A stretch of 8,234 bases of DNA from Synergistaceae bacterium (GTDB taxonomy: Bacteria; Synergistota; Synergistia; Synergistales; Synergistaceae), in assembly GCA_031271065.1 (NCBI GenBank), contig JAISWP010000145.1, positions 1 through 8,234 on the forward strand, given 5' to 3'. Of the stretch, positions 6,931 to 8,234 are shown in pieces; the first letter of the stretch is position 1, and every line of letters begins with the position of its first letter. Below the pieces are notes generated by a model. It was given only the letters and a program-made list of their open reading frames with translations. It did no database searches and was not told the origin of the DNA. The translations under genes and the position numbers were made by a program.

Positions 6931-7539
6931 TTAGTGAAGGGGACTATCCAGCTGCGAAGCTATCTCCGACCAGTAGGCCGAGAATTTCTGTACGACAGGG
7001 ACCAGATTTTCCCGGATTATATACGCAAGCCTCATCAGACGGCCGCTCTCCATTACGGAGATCATCTCCTCGAGTACCCTGTTGAGCTCCGCCGAATCCT
7101 GCGACCATTTTCCGGACTTGAGATCGTCCGCGTTTATGCCTAAAAGCGCGCAGCTCCTGGCAAAGACGGAGATGAGCCAGTTGATGCCGTCTATGGCCTG
7201 GGAGAACGAGTTTTTAGCGCCGGTTTCATTGTTCTCCTCTATCATCGTGGCAATGCCCTGGAGTCCCTTGACCAGGGCCGGCATGTACTTCTCGCCCTCC
7301 GACACGGATTCGCGCACCAGATCTATCACCGGCTGGGAAGAAAATTGTATGTCTATGCCGCCCGAGAGCGAAAAGAAAGCGTCCTCGTCCTCTATCGAAA
7401 CTCCATCGACCGCTATTTTGACGATGACGCTGTTATTCGACAGGGCGATCTTTTTCGCGGCTTCATAGATCGCTTCCTTGCCCTCGTCGATGACGTCCCC
7501 GCTGATGGCGAGCGGAGTGCCGTCGAGCATGACTCTCAT
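6931..7539 (-). CDS. Uncharacterised 202-residue protein, first gene of the membrane-protein operon
   Basis: I cannot name this protein. It has no signal peptide or membrane segment and looks cytosolic and acidic. Residues 1-70 appear alpha/beta: strand MRVMLDGTPLAI, helix KEAIYEAAKKIAL, strand SVIVKIAVDGVSI, strand GGIDIQFSS. Residues 71-198 look entirely helical: PVIDLVRESVSEGEKYMPAL, LQGIATMIEE, a helix with AIDGINWLISVFA (115-127), ELNRVLEEMISVME (151-164), and a last helix ending in YWSEIASQL. No catalytic motif is evident; an adaptor, chaperone or regulatory role would suit such a shape, but that is speculation. ATG 7539 is preceded by AGGGGG at about 7 bases. A second in-frame ATG three codons later lacks such spacing. 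The gene lies 37 bases ahead of the flippase-like gene and is probably transcribed with it from the promoter near 7590. Confidence 0.8.
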   Translation of the reverse strand: MRVMLDGTPLAISGDVIDEGKEAIYEAAKKIALSNNSVIVKIAVDGVSIEDEDAFFSLSGGIDIQFSSQPVIDLVRESVSEGEKYMPALVKGLQGIATMIEENNETGAKNSFSQAIDGINWLISVFARSCALLGINADDLKSGKWSQDSAELNRVLEEMISVMESGRLMRLAYIIRENLVPVVQKFSAYWSEIASQLDSPLH

Positions 7540-7582
7540 CTCTTTACCCCCTCTCGAGATTGATGTTGAAACCCGAGTTACA

Positions 7583-7597
7583 ATGATACTATATCAT
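7583..7597. promoter_or_regulatory. Perfect 6-3-6 inverted repeat, candidate operator over the promoter
   Basis: ATGATA CTA TATCAT is a perfect inverted repeat in the gap before the 202-residue gene. On the minus strand its distal arm reads TATCAT and would be the -10 box, so a bound repressor dimer would block RNA polymerase. The arms are short and AT-rich, so chance is possible. Confidence 0.35.
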
Positions 7598-7611
7598 CAT
7601 GAATTAAACCA
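7583..7611 (-). promoter_or_regulatory. Weak candidate promoter of the three-gene unit
   Basis: On the minus strand TGGTTT (7611-7606) and TATCAT (7588-7583) are separated by 17 bases. The -10 box matches five of six; the -35 box is poor. An overlapping alternative -10 is TATAGT (7593-7588). Transcription from the first would begin near 7576, leaving a leader of about 36 bases. The position, between a GC hairpin and the first start codon, is what one expects. Confidence 0.4.
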
Positions 7612-7621
7612 TAGCATATTT

Positions 7622-7655
7622 GAAGCGCCGCGCCGCCAAGGCCGCGCGGCGCTTC
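7622..7655 (-). terminator. GC-rich hairpin after the ornithine carbamoyltransferase gene
   Basis: GAAGCGCCGCGC (7622-7633) is perfectly complementary to GCGCGGCGCTTC (7644-7655), giving a 12-base-pair stem with a 10-base loop. It begins 43 bases beyond the stop codon of the carbamoyltransferase and just before the promoter of the next unit, so a terminator is the natural reading. No run of T follows on the minus strand (AAATATGC instead), so it may be a weak intrinsic terminator, work with Rho, or protect the 3' end. Confidence 0.6.
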
Positions 7656-7697
7656 GTCAAAAGAGGCGCGCCGGAAAGAAAACCCGCACAGACCTCC

Positions 7698-8234
7698 TTA
7701 TAAGTCTCCTATGGTCGCGGCCATCACCGCTTTTATCGTGTGCATCCTGTTCTCCGCCTCGTCGAAGACGACCGAGCGATGGTCCTCGAACACGTCCTCC
7801 GTGACCTCCACGCCCTTGTAAGCCGGGAGACAATGCATGAATATCGTATCCTTTTTCCCGGTGGACCTGAAAAGATCCATATTGACCTGGTACGGCAGGA
7901 GCAGCGCATGGCGTTCGGCGGCCTTGTCCTCCTCGCCCATGGAATACCATACGTCGGTGTAGATCACGTCGGCCCCTTCCACGGCTTTTTTCGGATCGGT
8001 GACCAGCGAGACGGTGGCGCCGGACGCGGATTCCCCGGCCATCTTTCTGCAATCTTCCGTCATCTCCGCCGAGGGCAGCAGGGACTCGTGCCCGCAGGCC
8101 ACGTAGTGAAGCCCCAGCTTGGCGCAGCCTATCATGAGAGAGCTGCCCATGTTGTTTCTCGTGTCCCCCATAAAGACGAGTTTCCTGCCGGCAAGACCGC
8201 CCAGATGTTCGCGTATCGTGAGCATGTCCGCCAG
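7698..8234 (-). CDS. argF: Ornithine carbamoyltransferase, 5' part cut by window edge
   Basis: The last 178 residues of an ornithine carbamoyltransferase (full length usually a little over 300), cytosolic, which joins carbamoyl phosphate and ornithine to give citrulline or runs the reverse step. The fragment enters in frame as LADMLTIREH, matching the linker into the ornithine-binding domain. Visible signatures: FMGDTRNNMGSSL (21-33), DVWYSMGEE (94-102) with the ornithine-specific SMG loop, PYQVN (114-118), HCLPA (134-138) with the catalytic Cys, and FDEAENRMHTIKAVM (157-171). The SMG loop argues against putrescine carbamoyltransferase, which has YGLY there. The segment between HCLPA and EVTEDVF is short, unlike the enterobacterial ArgF and Pseudomonas ArcB forms, which carry an insertion of about 20 residues. 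Whether it serves arginine synthesis (argF) or the arginine deiminase pathway (arcB) cannot be decided, so the symbol is provisional. It is the last gene of its transcript. Confidence 0.93.
   Translation of the reverse strand: MADMLTIREHLGGLAGRKLVFMGDTRNNMGSSLMIGCAKLGLHYVACGHESLLPSAEMTEDCRKMAGESASGATVSLVTDPKKAVEGADVIYTDVWYSMGEEDKAAERHALLLPYQVNMDLFRSTGKKDTIFMHCLPAYKGVEVTEDVFEDHRSVVFDEAENRMHTIKAVMAATIGDL

Overview
The window comes from a moderately GC-rich bacterium with compact gene spacing, GGAGG-type ribosome binding sites, and GTG and TTG starts alongside ATG. No marker gene fixes the taxonomy. A large BTAD-ATPase-TPR regulator, an ornithine carbamoyltransferase and several small proteins I cannot assign would fit an anaerobic amino-acid-using lineage such as the Synergistota, but that is a guess. 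There are no IS elements, CRISPR arrays, rRNAs or credible tRNAs, and I see no clear sign of recent transfer.

Left part (1-3530, minus strand): a promoter at about 3490-3519 drives a roughly 1012-residue SARP/AfsR-like regulator (winged helix, BTAD, AAA/STAND ATPase, TPR-like repeats; 3416 to 378). Twenty-five bases downstream lies a GNAT acetyltransferase that runs off the left edge, and the two probably form one transcript. Bases 3520-3699 hold only a weak hairpin.

Middle (3700-5251): an unassigned 174-residue cytosolic protein (minus) diverges from a metallo-beta-lactamase-fold hydrolase of the PhnP/RNase Z type (plus, TTG start). The roughly 205-base gap between them holds a -10-like box for the hydrolase.

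Right part (5236-7611, minus strand): a three-gene unit reads from an unassigned 202-residue protein, to a polytopic flippase-like (UPF0104/LPG-synthase-TM) protein, to a small membrane methyltransferase of the ICMT/PEMT type. The last two are joined by a TGATG stop-start overlap. The methyltransferase gene ends 16 bases inside the convergent hydrolase gene. In front of the unit sits a weak promoter whose -10 box lies within a perfect 6-3-6 inverted repeat, a candidate operator. Upstream of that are a strong GC hairpin and the 3' part of an ornithine carbamoyltransferase gene that enters from the right edge.

The most suggestive system is the three-gene membrane unit. A lipid-handling transporter-like protein is translationally coupled to a membrane methyltransferase and led by an uncharacterised soluble protein. 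A role in making or moving a modified membrane lipid is an inference from family and linkage only.
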